This document shows positions 6,563 through 13,418 of a stretch of DNA of 64,000 nt, piece by piece. Under the pieces are notes generated by a model. That model had not been told where the DNA came from. It did not search any database and saw only the letters and a list, made by a program, of their open reading frames with translations. The stretch spans positions 5,501,403 through 5,565,402 of the forward strand of contig NZ_LR733817.1 of NCBI RefSeq assembly GCF_902506165.1, in the 5' to 3' direction. Both the position numbers and the translations under genes were made by a program. The first letter of the stretch is position 1, and each line of letters begins with the position of its first letter. Source of the DNA: Bosea sp. 29B (lineage in GTDB: Bacteria > Pseudomonadota > Alphaproteobacteria > Rhizobiales > Beijerinckiaceae).

Positions 6563-8049
6563 GCAGATACCAAATCCTGGAGGTCGTCATGCGCTTCGTC
6601 GCCGGCTACGTCGCCTTTCTCGTCGCCTTCGGTATCTGTGACGCAATCTGGCTCGGCACGATGACGGCGAGGCTTTATCGTCCCGCGCTCGGCGATCTGA
6701 TCGTCGAACAGGTGCGCTATGTGCCGGCGGCGCTGTTCTATTTTGGCTTTCCGCTTGGCGTGCTGCATTTCGCGGTGATGCCGGCCTTGCGCGAGGGCAA
6801 TGCGGGCGCCGCATTCCTCAACGGCGCCCTGATCGGCCTGCTTGCCTACGCGACCTACGATCTGACGAATTACGCAACGCTGCGGCCATGGACGCTGACG
6901 ATCACGCTCGCCGACATCCTCTACGGCACGGTCGTCGTCGGCTTCTGCAGCTGGATCGCCTACGAGGTCGTGCGGCGGGCGATCGGCTGGGGCTGGCTCT
7001 GATTGCCACCCGCGGCCCGCATGTCGCCAGACGGGCCTCAGCCGGTAGTGGTTGACCCCCCAGGCTTCGCCGCTGGCATGTCCGAATAGTCCGCTCGTCG
7101 CAAGGAAGAACAGGCGCCAGCGCCTCCGCCAGAGCGGCGCGTCCTCACCATAGACCTCGCGTAGAATGGGCTCGATCACCGGCAGGTTGCGGTCGAAATT
7201 CGTCAGCCAATCCTCCGCGGTGCGGCGGTAGTGGTCGCCGCTCCAGCGCCATTCTTCCTCGACTGCAAAGAGATCGGAGAACTGGTGCGCCAGCGCCGCG
7301 CTCGGCATGATCCCGCCGGTGAAGAAGTGCTGGGCGATCCAGTCGGCACTCTCGCCGACATCGAAGCGGTAACAACCTCGCACATGCGCGAAGACGTGGA
7401 TGAACAGGCGCCCGCTCGGCTTCAGCCAGCCATGCACGCGTCCGAGCAGCGTGCGCCAGTTGGCCATATGCTCGAACATCTCGACCGAAACGACGCGGTC
7501 GAAGCACTCCTCGATGGCGAAGTCGTTCATGTCCGCGGTGATGACGCGCAGATTGCCGAAGCTGCGTTCGCGCGCACGCTCTTCTATGAAGGCGCGTTGC
7601 GAGGCAGAGTTCGAGACCGAGACGATCCGTGCCTGCGGGTAGGCTTCCGCCATCCACAACGAGAGCGAGCCCCAGCCACAGCCGAGCTCGAGGATCTCCT
7701 GCCCGTCGGCAAGGCCGGCATGCTTGGCGGTCAGCGCCAACGCCGCCTCTTCGGCCGTTGCGAGACTGTCAGTCGGGTCGTCATAGTAGCAGCAGGAATA
7801 CTTTCGCCTCGCCCCAAGGACCTGGTCGAAAAATGCCGCCGGCACTTCATAATGCTGCGCATTGGCGGCGTCCGCGTGCAACGCGATCGGGCGATCGGCC
7901 ATCTCCCGCGCGAAGCCGGCCGCATTGCCTGGCTGGGTTGCGAGCGCGCGTTCCGTCCGTCCCACCAGCGATGCAATGACCATCCGGCTGACCGCATCAG
8001 GCACGGGCAAGGCCTCGCCCCAGCTCGAAAGCCTCTGCATGATCGTCAT
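6553..8049 (-). CDS. Cyclopropane-synthase-like SAM methyltransferase with abnormal 3' extension
   Basis: From ATG 8049 the first roughly 337 residues form a class I SAM methyltransferase of the CFAS type. They carry the SAM loop LELGCGWGSLSL, VSVEMFEHM and a C-terminal GEAWGVNHYRL segment where relatives normally end. This enzyme class methylates unsaturated acyl chains of membrane phospholipids. The frame has no stop after that point and runs to 6553. It adds about 160 residues that read like the complement of DUF2177 and have no family character. Either the stop codon was lost or translation overlaps antisense. The start overlaps the DUF1295 stop (ATGA), placing it last in the RpoE operon. 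Confidence 0.8.
   Translation of the reverse strand: MTIMQRLSSWGEALPVPDAVSRMVIASLVGRTERALATQPGNAAGFAREMADRPIALHADAANAQHYEVPAAFFDQVLGARRKYSCCYYDDPTDSLATAEEAALALTAKHAGLADGQEILELGCGWGSLSLWMAEAYPQARIVSVSNSASQRAFIEERARERSFGNLRVITADMNDFAIEECFDRVVSVEMFEHMANWRTLLGRVHGWLKPSGRLFIHVFAHVRGCYRFDVGESADWIAQHFFTGGIMPSAALAHQFSDLFAVEEEWRWSGDHYRRTAEDWLTNFDRNLPVIEPILREVYGEDAPLWRRRWRLFFLATSGLFGHASGEAWGVNHYRLRPVWRHAGRGWQSEPAPADRPPHDLVGDPAAEADDDRAVEDVGERDRQRPWPQRCVIRQIVGRVGKQADQGAVEECGARIALAQGRHHREMQHAKRKAKIEQRRRHIAHLFDDQIAERGTIKPRRHRAEPDCVTDTEGDEKGDVAGDEAHDDLQDLVSADT
6589..7002 (+). CDS. DUF2177 family inner-membrane protein
   Basis: This is a 137-residue protein with four predicted membrane helices. It has the family's charged and aromatic motifs (CDAIWLG near the start and YATYDLTNYATLRPW in the third helix region). 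The start has a TGGAGG box 5 bases upstream. DUF2177 proteins have no established reaction. They recur beside DUF1295 and cyclopropane-synthase-like genes in stress regulons controlled by ECF sigma factors. The gene has its own RpoE-type promoter. Its whole length lies opposite the 3' extension of the leftward methyltransferase frame. Confidence 0.85.
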   Translation: MRFVAGYVAFLVAFGICDAIWLGTMTARLYRPALGDLIVEQVRYVPAALFYFGFPLGVLHFAVMPALREGNAGAAFLNGALIGLLAYATYDLTNYATLRPWTLTITLADILYGTVVVGFCSWIAYEVVRRAIGWGWL

Positions 8050-8849
8050 GGCCTGGCTCCTTTTGGCGGCAGCGGGATGAAGGCGCTGGTCCGGCGCTGA
8101 TAGTCGCGATAGGCCGCCCCGTGCTTGGCGAGCATGTGCTCCTCCAGCGGCGGAATGCCGGAGACGCGGACCAGCAGCAGGGTGATCGAGGCGGGCGCGA
8201 GCCAGGCCAGCCAGCCGATCGGATAGCCCATAGCGGAGGCGATCACCGCATAGGCACACCAGAGCACGGCTTCGAAGAAGTAGTTGGGATGGCGCGAGAA
8301 GGCCCAGAGGCCCGTATCACAGACGCCTCCCAGGCCCGATTGCGCGAAGCCGCGCAGCTGTCGGTCGGCGATCGCGCCTCCGAGGATACCGACGAGGAAG
8401 ATCGCCAGACCGAGCGCGTCCTGCGGCTGGCCGAGCGCGGCCGGATTATGAGCGGCCAGGATGATGCCGATCGCAAGCGGGATGCTCGCGAGTGCCTGCA
8501 ATTGCAGTAGCCGGGTCATAATTCTGGGTGCCCGCCCTCCCCAGTCGCGCTTCATGCGGGCATAGCGCGGGTCGTCGGAGATTCCCTTGGTTCGCCTGGC
8601 GATATGCACGCCGAGACGCAGAGCCCATGCCGCGACGAGCGCAGCGACGAAGAGACGACGTGCGAATGGCCCTTCGCCGAATGGCAGGAGCGCCCCCGCG
8701 GTGCCGATCACGCCAAGCCCAAAGGTCCAGACGACATCGATCCATCCGGAATTGCCGGTGCGGCGTTCGATCCTGGTCGCCAGCAGCATGGTCGCCGACA
8801 TTGCAACGCCGACGAAGAGCAACGCTGCCGCGAAGGAGGCCAAGGTCAC
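8046..8849 (-). CDS. DUF1295 (steroid 5-alpha-reductase-like) membrane protein
   Basis: GTG 8849 is the likely start because it overlaps the ChrR stop as GTGA. The product is about 267 residues with six to seven membrane helices. It shows the C-terminal signature GLWAFSRHPNYFFEAVLWCAY and SGIPPLEEHML, typical of DUF1295 and related isoprenylcysteine-methyltransferase/steroid-reductase folds. The family is thought to bind NADPH or SAM at that C-terminal motif and to modify lipids, but no reaction is proven. It sits between ChrR and the methyltransferase with overlapping codons, so it is part of the stress-induced lipid operon. Confidence 0.87.
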   Translation of the reverse strand: MTLASFAAALLFVGVAMSATMLLATRIERRTGNSGWIDVVWTFGLGVIGTAGALLPFGEGPFARRLFVAALVAAWALRLGVHIARRTKGISDDPRYARMKRDWGGRAPRIMTRLLQLQALASIPLAIGIILAAHNPAALGQPQDALGLAIFLVGILGGAIADRQLRGFAQSGLGGVCDTGLWAFSRHPNYFFEAVLWCAYAVIASAMGYPIGWLAWLAPASITLLLVRVSGIPPLEEHMLAKHGAAYRDYQRRTSAFIPLPPKGARP

Positions 8850-9469
8850 AGCCGCACCAGCGGTTGCAGCAGCCTGCCGAGCCACCCCTGGAACAGCACA
8901 TTGCCGGTCATGGCGACCAGGCAAGTGCAACCCTCGATGGGGTCGACACGGGGAGTGTGGTCGTGCTCCGCGTCAGCCTCGTCAAAATCGCCGACGGCAA
9001 AGCGGCCATATTCGTGCTCGTAGGCGCCGGCGAGGATCGTCGTCCACTCGAAGCCAGTGTGCTTGTGATGCGGCAGCGCGATCCCCGGGCCGGCCCGCAG
9101 CATGAAGACCCGCGCCTGCGACCCGGGCACCTCGACCCGCCTCATCGAGATCCGGATTCCGATCGGGCGCCATGGCCCGAGCGCATAGGGACGCAATACG
9201 GCCGGAATACCAGGCTCGACGGTACGCGGCTCGGCGGGATGGCGGGAGACCGCATGCTGTTCGATCCTGTCCATCGCGCCCGCAGCCATCGCAACCGGCT
9301 CGATATGGTCGAGCAAGGCGCCCTGAACCGCCTGGAGCTCATGCACGAAGTGCCGGCTTTCGCTGTTCAGCTCGACATGGGCAGCGACTGCCAGCGCCAG
9401 CCCCTCATCGAGGTGGCCGCCGGCGAAGGCGGCGAGAGTCTCGTCGGATGGACGATGGGCCATGCTCAT
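8846..9469 (-). CDS. chrR: ChrR-family anti-sigma factor with altered zinc site
   Basis: The 207-residue protein aligns along its length with Rhodobacter ChrR. It has an N-terminal anti-sigma domain and a C-terminal cupin-like domain with PHHKHTGFEW and EHDHTP, keeping the two His, Glu and His metal ligands, and it ends in LLQPLVRL. ChrR releases the sigma factor when singlet oxygen or organic peroxide is sensed through the cupin domain. The zinc motif of the anti-sigma domain, normally H-x3-C-x2-C, reads HVELNSES, so both cysteines are replaced (Asn and Ser). The start overlaps the sigma factor stop (ATGA). Confidence 0.9.
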   Translation of the reverse strand: MSMAHRPSDETLAAFAGGHLDEGLALAVAAHVELNSESRHFVHELQAVQGALLDHIEPVAMAAGAMDRIEQHAVSRHPAEPRTVEPGIPAVLRPYALGPWRPIGIRISMRRVEVPGSQARVFMLRAGPGIALPHHKHTGFEWTTILAGAYEHEYGRFAVGDFDEADAEHDHTPRVDPIEGCTCLVAMTGNVLFQGWLGRLLQPLVRL

Positions 9470-10053
9470 CGCAAATCCTCCAGCTTGCTGCGCAGATGCG
9501 ACAAAGCGAGCCGCAGCCGCGACTTCACCGTGCCGAGCGGGATCGCCAGACGCTTCGCCACGTCCTGATGGCTGAACTCCTCCAGGAAGGCGAGTTCGAC
9601 GACCCGGTACTGGTCGGCGGACAGTCCGGTCATCGCTGCCCTGATCCGCGCGTCGCGCTCGGCTCCCGAAATGGTCTCGTCAGGCTGCTGAGGTCCGTCT
9701 TCATCCAGAATCTCATAAACTTGCGAAAGCCGCGAGCGGGTCTCCCGCCGGGCGATGTCGATGCGCCGGTTGCGCGCGATCGTGGCGATCCAGGTCGAGG
9801 CGCTCGCCTTGGCAGGATCGAACAGCGCGGCCTTGCGCCAGACCGTGAGCAGCGTCTCCTGCGCGATTTCCTCCGCCAGCTCAGCCGGGGTGCCGCCGCG
9901 CATCAGCAACCCCTTCACGCGCGGCGCGAAATGGTCGAAGAGCTCGACAAAAGCGGCCCGGTCACCCGAACGCGCAATCGCGGCAATCAAGGCATTGGCG
10001 TCGAACAAGGCGAAGAATCGACCTCCCTGCGCTGCGGCTGACGCCTCGCGCAT
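9466..10053 (-). CDS. rpoE: ECF sigma factor of the RpoE-ChrR (ECF11) type
   Basis: The protein has sigma region 2 (FDHFAPRVKGLLM, then AEEIAQETLLTVWRKAALFDP and TWIATIARNRRID) and region 4 (LSADQYRVVELAFLEEFSHQ, then IPLGTVKSRLRLAL). It is closest to Rhodobacter RpoE, which drives the singlet-oxygen response and is held inactive by ChrR, encoded next with a 4-base overlap. ATG 10053 is chosen because a good promoter lies at 10092-10120, whose transcription start would fall at about 10085. ATG 10086 is possible only as a leaderless start. The stretch between region 2 and region 4 is slightly acidic and variable, as usual. Confidence 0.9.
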   Translation of the reverse strand: MREASAAAQGGRFFALFDANALIAAIARSGDRAAFVELFDHFAPRVKGLLMRGGTPAELAEEIAQETLLTVWRKAALFDPAKASASTWIATIARNRRIDIARRETRSRLSQVYEILDEDGPQQPDETISGAERDARIRAAMTGLSADQYRVVELAFLEEFSHQDVAKRLAIPLGTVKSRLRLALSHLRSKLEDLR

Positions 10054-10091
10054 GTCTTCGACAGTCAGGGCGAATGCGGCAACCATACTGA

Positions 10092-10120
10092 AGATACGGT
10101 GGCGCCGCGGCGACGGATCA
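10092..10120 (-). promoter_or_regulatory. Autoregulated RpoE promoter
   Basis: On the minus strand TGATCC, 16 bases, CGTATCT. This matches the Rhodobacter RpoE/ECF11 consensus (TGATCC at -35, CGTA in -10) and is the best copy in the window. It implies positive autoregulation of rpoE-chrR and the genes translationally coupled behind them. Confidence 0.7.
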
Positions 10121-10138
10121 CTGGGCCGGCCGCACCGG

Positions 10139-10507
10139 CTAGTCGGCCGACTTCCAGCCGACGTCACGGCAGACCAGGCGTCCCAGCACACATCCGCGCG
10201 TAGTGAGTTCGCCGGGAGCAATCTTGATTGTCATCGAATAGGACCAGTCACGCTTGGCATCATAGGCGGTGCCGGAAAAGGAGCCGTCGTCCTGGCGCGA
10301 CAGGGTCATGACGAGCTTATCGCCAGGCGCTTCGCCCTTGCTGGTGTCGCCGATCCAGAGATTGGTGGCGCAGACCTTGTCGCCGCAGGGAGCGATACGA
10401 ACGCGAGCGTTGCCGTCATCGCGCAGCCAGGTGCCGTCGAGCGCGGTCGAAGCCGCGCCTGCGGCAGAGGGAGAGCCGATGATCAGGGCGAGCAGAAGAC
10501 GTCTCAT
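10139..10507 (-). CDS. Exported DUF2147 protein
   Basis: The 122-residue product from ATG 10507 has a signal peptide (MRRLLLALIIGSPSAAGA) and a compact mature domain. That domain has GTWLRDDGNARVRIAPCG, then GTAYDAKRDWSYSMT and GCVLGRLVCRDVGW, all DUF2147 features. DUF2147 proteins are lipocalin-like beta-barrel periplasmic proteins of unknown ligand. Four cysteines could form two disulfides. An AGGA box lies 7 bases before the start. The gene ends 53 bases before the sigma factor promoter and is transcribed in the same direction. Confidence 0.8.
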   Translation of the reverse strand: MRRLLLALIIGSPSAAGAASTALDGTWLRDDGNARVRIAPCGDKVCATNLWIGDTSKGEAPGDKLVMTLSRQDDGSFSGTAYDAKRDWSYSMTIKIAPGELTTRGCVLGRLVCRDVGWKSAD

Positions 10508-10537
10508 GCGATGTCCTTTCCGCAAGGTGTGTCTCTT

Positions 10538-11137
10538 CTACGCTCGCTGGCCTGTTCCGGTTTCACCGCCGGCCGAGATGTCCGGGCGTTGCCCCGCGAA
10601 AAGCCAGCCTATCAACGCGGTCAGCGAAGCTGCGCTCAGGAAGTTCAGGCGCTGCAGAGCGAGGTATTCCTGCGACTGATAGAGATGCAGCGGTGCCGCG
10701 ATGGCATCGACAGGGAGCAGATAGGCCGCGAAACTCAGCAGGATGAAGCCGGCGGCATAGATGCGCTCGTCGCGGCGAAAAAGCAGAGCTGACAGCATCA
10801 GGCAGGGGAACAGGAAAACTTCGACGCCTGACGTGCTTCCGAAGGCAAAGCGGCAGAGCAGCGTGTTGCCGATCCCGGCGCAGAGCAGAAGGCAGCGCCC
10901 GAGCCTGGAATTGCGTCGCATCGCGCTCGGCACCAGCGCGAACAGCGGCGTCGAAAGGAAGGTCAGAAGGGACGGCGAGATCACGGGCGACACGGCCCAG
11001 TAGAGATAGAGCGGGTAGAAGGGCTGGTTCGAGACGATCACCAGGGCGACCGTGTTGGCGATCGCTTCCCGTGGCCCTGGATGGGCAACGTGGGCGCTCA
11101 ATGCGGCGAACAGACACTTCAGCCCCTTGGCGGGCAT
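10538..11137 (-). CDS. Polytopic membrane protein of unknown function
   Basis: Translation most likely starts at ATG 11137, preceded by GGAGG. The 199-residue product has about six hydrophobic helices, including segments around AIANTVALVIV, LLTFLSTPLFALV, LFPCLMLSALLF and TALIGWLFAG, with short loops and a soluble tail. I do not recognise a family. It lies between the RpoE module and the divergent oxidoreductase operon. A weak RpoE-like element (TGGGCC, 16 bases, CGTAAGC on the minus strand at 11167-11192) sits upstream, so it may belong to the same regulon. Confidence 0.6.
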   Translation of the reverse strand: MPAKGLKCLFAALSAHVAHPGPREAIANTVALVIVSNQPFYPLYLYWAVSPVISPSLLTFLSTPLFALVPSAMRRNSRLGRCLLLCAGIGNTLLCRFAFGSTSGVEVFLFPCLMLSALLFRRDERIYAAGFILLSFAAYLLPVDAIAAPLHLYQSQEYLALQRLNFLSAASLTALIGWLFAGQRPDISAGGETGTGQRA

Positions 11138-11223
11138 GGCCAGACCTCCGGTTGTCTCGGTCTGCTTACGTAGGGCCGTAGCGATCGGCCCACATCCCGG
11201 CGGAGATTTCCGGGACCGGGCGC

Positions 11224-11252
11224 AAATCCAAAGCGCAGCCCCCTGCGTATAG
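11224..11252 (+). promoter_or_regulatory. RpoE-type promoter of the oxidoreductase operon
   Basis: AAATCC, 16 bases, CGTATAG on the plus strand, 25 bases before ATG 11278. It has the same spacing and CGTA core as the other three copies. The -35 keeps only ATCC. Confidence 0.5.
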
Positions 11253-11277
11253 CCTTTCCGAAGAGCAAGGAATGGCC

Positions 11278-12618
11278 ATGCCGCAGGCTCACGAACCCCC
11301 AAAGAGGATCGCCATCATCGGCGCCGGCATCTCCGGCCTGTCGGCGGCGTGGCTGCTGGGACAGGCGCATGATGTCGTGCTGATCGAGGCCGAGCCGCGG
11401 CTCGGCGGTCATGCGAACACGATACTGGTGCCTGGAGACGACGGCAGCGAAACGCCCGTCGATACCGGCTTCATCGTCTACAACGAGAAAACCTATCCGA
11501 ACTTTGTCGCACTGCTCGATCATCTGGGCGTCGCGACGCAACCGACCGAGATGTCCTTCGCCGTCTCTCTCGACGGAGGGCGCCTCGAATACAGCGGCAC
11601 GGGCCTTGCCGGTCTGTTCGCGCAGCGAAGCAATCTGGCCAGCCCGCGCTTCTGGGCCATGCTCCAGGGCCTTGTCCGTTTCTACCGGGATGCCACCCGC
11701 GATGCCCGGGCAGGAAGCGCTGACGCGATGACGCTCGGCGAGTATCTCGCTGCCGGCGGCTATGGCAGCGCGTTCCGTGACGACCACCTCCTGCCGATGG
11801 CGGCGGCGATCTGGTCGGCTCCGTGCTCGGAGATTCTGTCCTACCCCGTCCAGGCCTTCCTGCGCTTCCATCATAATCATGGCCTGCTGCAGCTGACCGA
11901 CCGCCCGCTCTGGCACACCGTCACCGGCGGCAGCGCCGTCTATGTCGAGCGGCTACGCAAGCGGTTTGGCGGCAGCATCCGGCTCGGCACGCCGGCGCGC
12001 CAGGTCAGGCGCTCGCCGAACGAGGTTCTGGTCATGGGCGATGGCTGGAGCGAGCGCTTCGACCAGGTCGTCTTCGCTGCTCATGCCGACCAGACACTGG
12101 CCATGCTCGCCGATCCCGACCCGCTCGAAACCAGCGCGCTGGGCGGCTTTCGCTACAGCCGGAACCGCGCCGTACTGCATGGCGACGAGGCGCTCATGCC
12201 AAAGCGTCGCCGTGCCTGGGCGAGCTGGAATCATATCGGCGAGCGCGCCCGGCCGGATGCCGCCTGCGCGGTTACCTACTGGATGAACCTCCTGCAGAAC
12301 CTGCCCGGGCAGCGGCCGTTCTTCGTCACGCTGAACCCGCCCGATACGCTGCGTTCAGAGACCATCCTGCGGGAAGAATTCCACGAGCATCCGATTTTCG
12401 ACCAGGCCGCGCTCATCGCTCAGGAGCGCCTGTGGGCGCTACAAGGTGCAAGGCGCAGCTGGTTCTGCGGCGCCTATTTCGGCTCCGGCTTTCACGAGGA
12501 CGGGCTGCAATCGGGGCTCGCCGTTGCCGAGGCGCTCGGCGATGTGCGGCGCCCCTGGAACGTCCCCGACGAATCCGGCCGCATCCCCCTCCGGGTCTCG
12601 CGCGAGCTTGCGGCATGA
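11278..12618 (+). CDS. FAD-dependent oxidoreductase (amine-oxidase fold)
   Basis: The 446-residue protein begins with a dinucleotide-binding loop (IAIIGAGISGLSAAWLLG) followed by an acidic strand end (DVVLIEAEPRLGGHANT). It then has the substrate-domain segments seen in flavoproteins that accompany DUF1365 and cyclopropane-synthase genes. ATG 11278 is preferred over 11272 because AAGGA then sits 6 bases upstream. In Rhodobacter, flavoprotein and methyltransferase genes of the RpoE regulon build methylated and furan-containing fatty acids, so a desaturase or dehydrogenase role on phospholipid acyl chains is plausible. It is first in a three-gene operon with overlapping codons. Confidence 0.85.
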   Translation: MPQAHEPPKRIAIIGAGISGLSAAWLLGQAHDVVLIEAEPRLGGHANTILVPGDDGSETPVDTGFIVYNEKTYPNFVALLDHLGVATQPTEMSFAVSLDGGRLEYSGTGLAGLFAQRSNLASPRFWAMLQGLVRFYRDATRDARAGSADAMTLGEYLAAGGYGSAFRDDHLLPMAAAIWSAPCSEILSYPVQAFLRFHHNHGLLQLTDRPLWHTVTGGSAVYVERLRKRFGGSIRLGTPARQVRRSPNEVLVMGDGWSERFDQVVFAAHADQTLAMLADPDPLETSALGGFRYSRNRAVLHGDEALMPKRRRAWASWNHIGERARPDAACAVTYWMNLLQNLPGQRPFFVTLNPPDTLRSETILREEFHEHPIFDQAALIAQERLWALQGARRSWFCGAYFGSGFHEDGLQSGLAVAEALGDVRRPWNVPDESGRIPLRVSRELAA

Positions 12619-13418
12619 CCCGGCATTCCGCGCTCTATGTCGGCCGTGTACGCCACAGCCGGTTCCGGCCGAGGCCGCATGCGCTGGCCTACCGGGTCTT
12701 CTGGATGCTGCTCGATCTCGACGAGATCGACGCCCTGGCGAAGCAATCGCGCCTGTTCTCCCGCAACCGCTTCAATCTCTACGCCTTCCGGGATGTCGAT
12801 TACGGCGACCGCAGCGGCAGGCCGTTGAAGGAGCAGGTTGCGGAAGCAATGGCGGCAGCCGGTATCGACTGGGATCAGGGCGCAGTGCGGCTGCTGACCA
12901 TGCCGCGCATCCTCGGCTACGCCTTCAATCCGGTCAGCACCTATTTCTGCTATGGCCGCGACCGCAACCTGCGAGCGACCGTCTACGAGGTGCACAACAC
13001 CTTCGGCGAGGTCCACAGCTATGTCGCACCGGTGGGTGCGCAGGCGCGTCCTGTGAGGCAGGAGGCAGAGAAGCGCTTTCATGTCTCGCCCTTCATGGGC
13101 CTTGCCATGCGCTACGCCTTTCAGGTCGAGCCGCCGGGCGAGCGCGTCTCGATCGTGATCGACGGGCATGATGCCGAAGGGAGGCTGATCACCGCCTCTC
13201 TGAGCGGCCAGCGCCGTACTCTCGACGACGCGACGCTGATGCGCCTGCTGGCGACCCATCCCCTGCTCACCTTGAAGGTCACCGCCGCCATCCATTGGCA
13301 CGCGCTGCGTCTCATCGCGAAGCGCATGCGCTGGTGGACGCATCCTGCTCCGCCTGAGCATCGGTTCAGTACCGGCCGGGCGGCGGCTCCTCATCCGAAG
13401 GGATCGATGCAGCCATGA
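12615..13418 (+). CDS. DUF1365 family protein
   Basis: From ATG 12615, overlapping the oxidoreductase stop as ATGA, the 267-residue protein shows DUF1365 motifs. These are GRVRHSRFRPRPHALAYRVF near the N-terminus, LLTMPRILGYAFNPVSTYFCY in the middle, and EVHNTFGEVHSY followed by KRFHVSPFMG. The family has no proven reaction. It is found almost always between a flavin oxidoreductase and a cyclopropane-fatty-acid synthase, as here, and is therefore thought to act in the same lipid modification. No signal peptide or membrane segment is evident. Confidence 0.87.
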   Translation: MTRHSALYVGRVRHSRFRPRPHALAYRVFWMLLDLDEIDALAKQSRLFSRNRFNLYAFRDVDYGDRSGRPLKEQVAEAMAAAGIDWDQGAVRLLTMPRILGYAFNPVSTYFCYGRDRNLRATVYEVHNTFGEVHSYVAPVGAQARPVRQEAEKRFHVSPFMGLAMRYAFQVEPPGERVSIVIDGHDAEGRLITASLSGQRRTLDDATLMRLLATHPLLTLKVTAAIHWHALRLIAKRMRWWTHPAPPEHRFSTGRAAAPHPKGSMQP

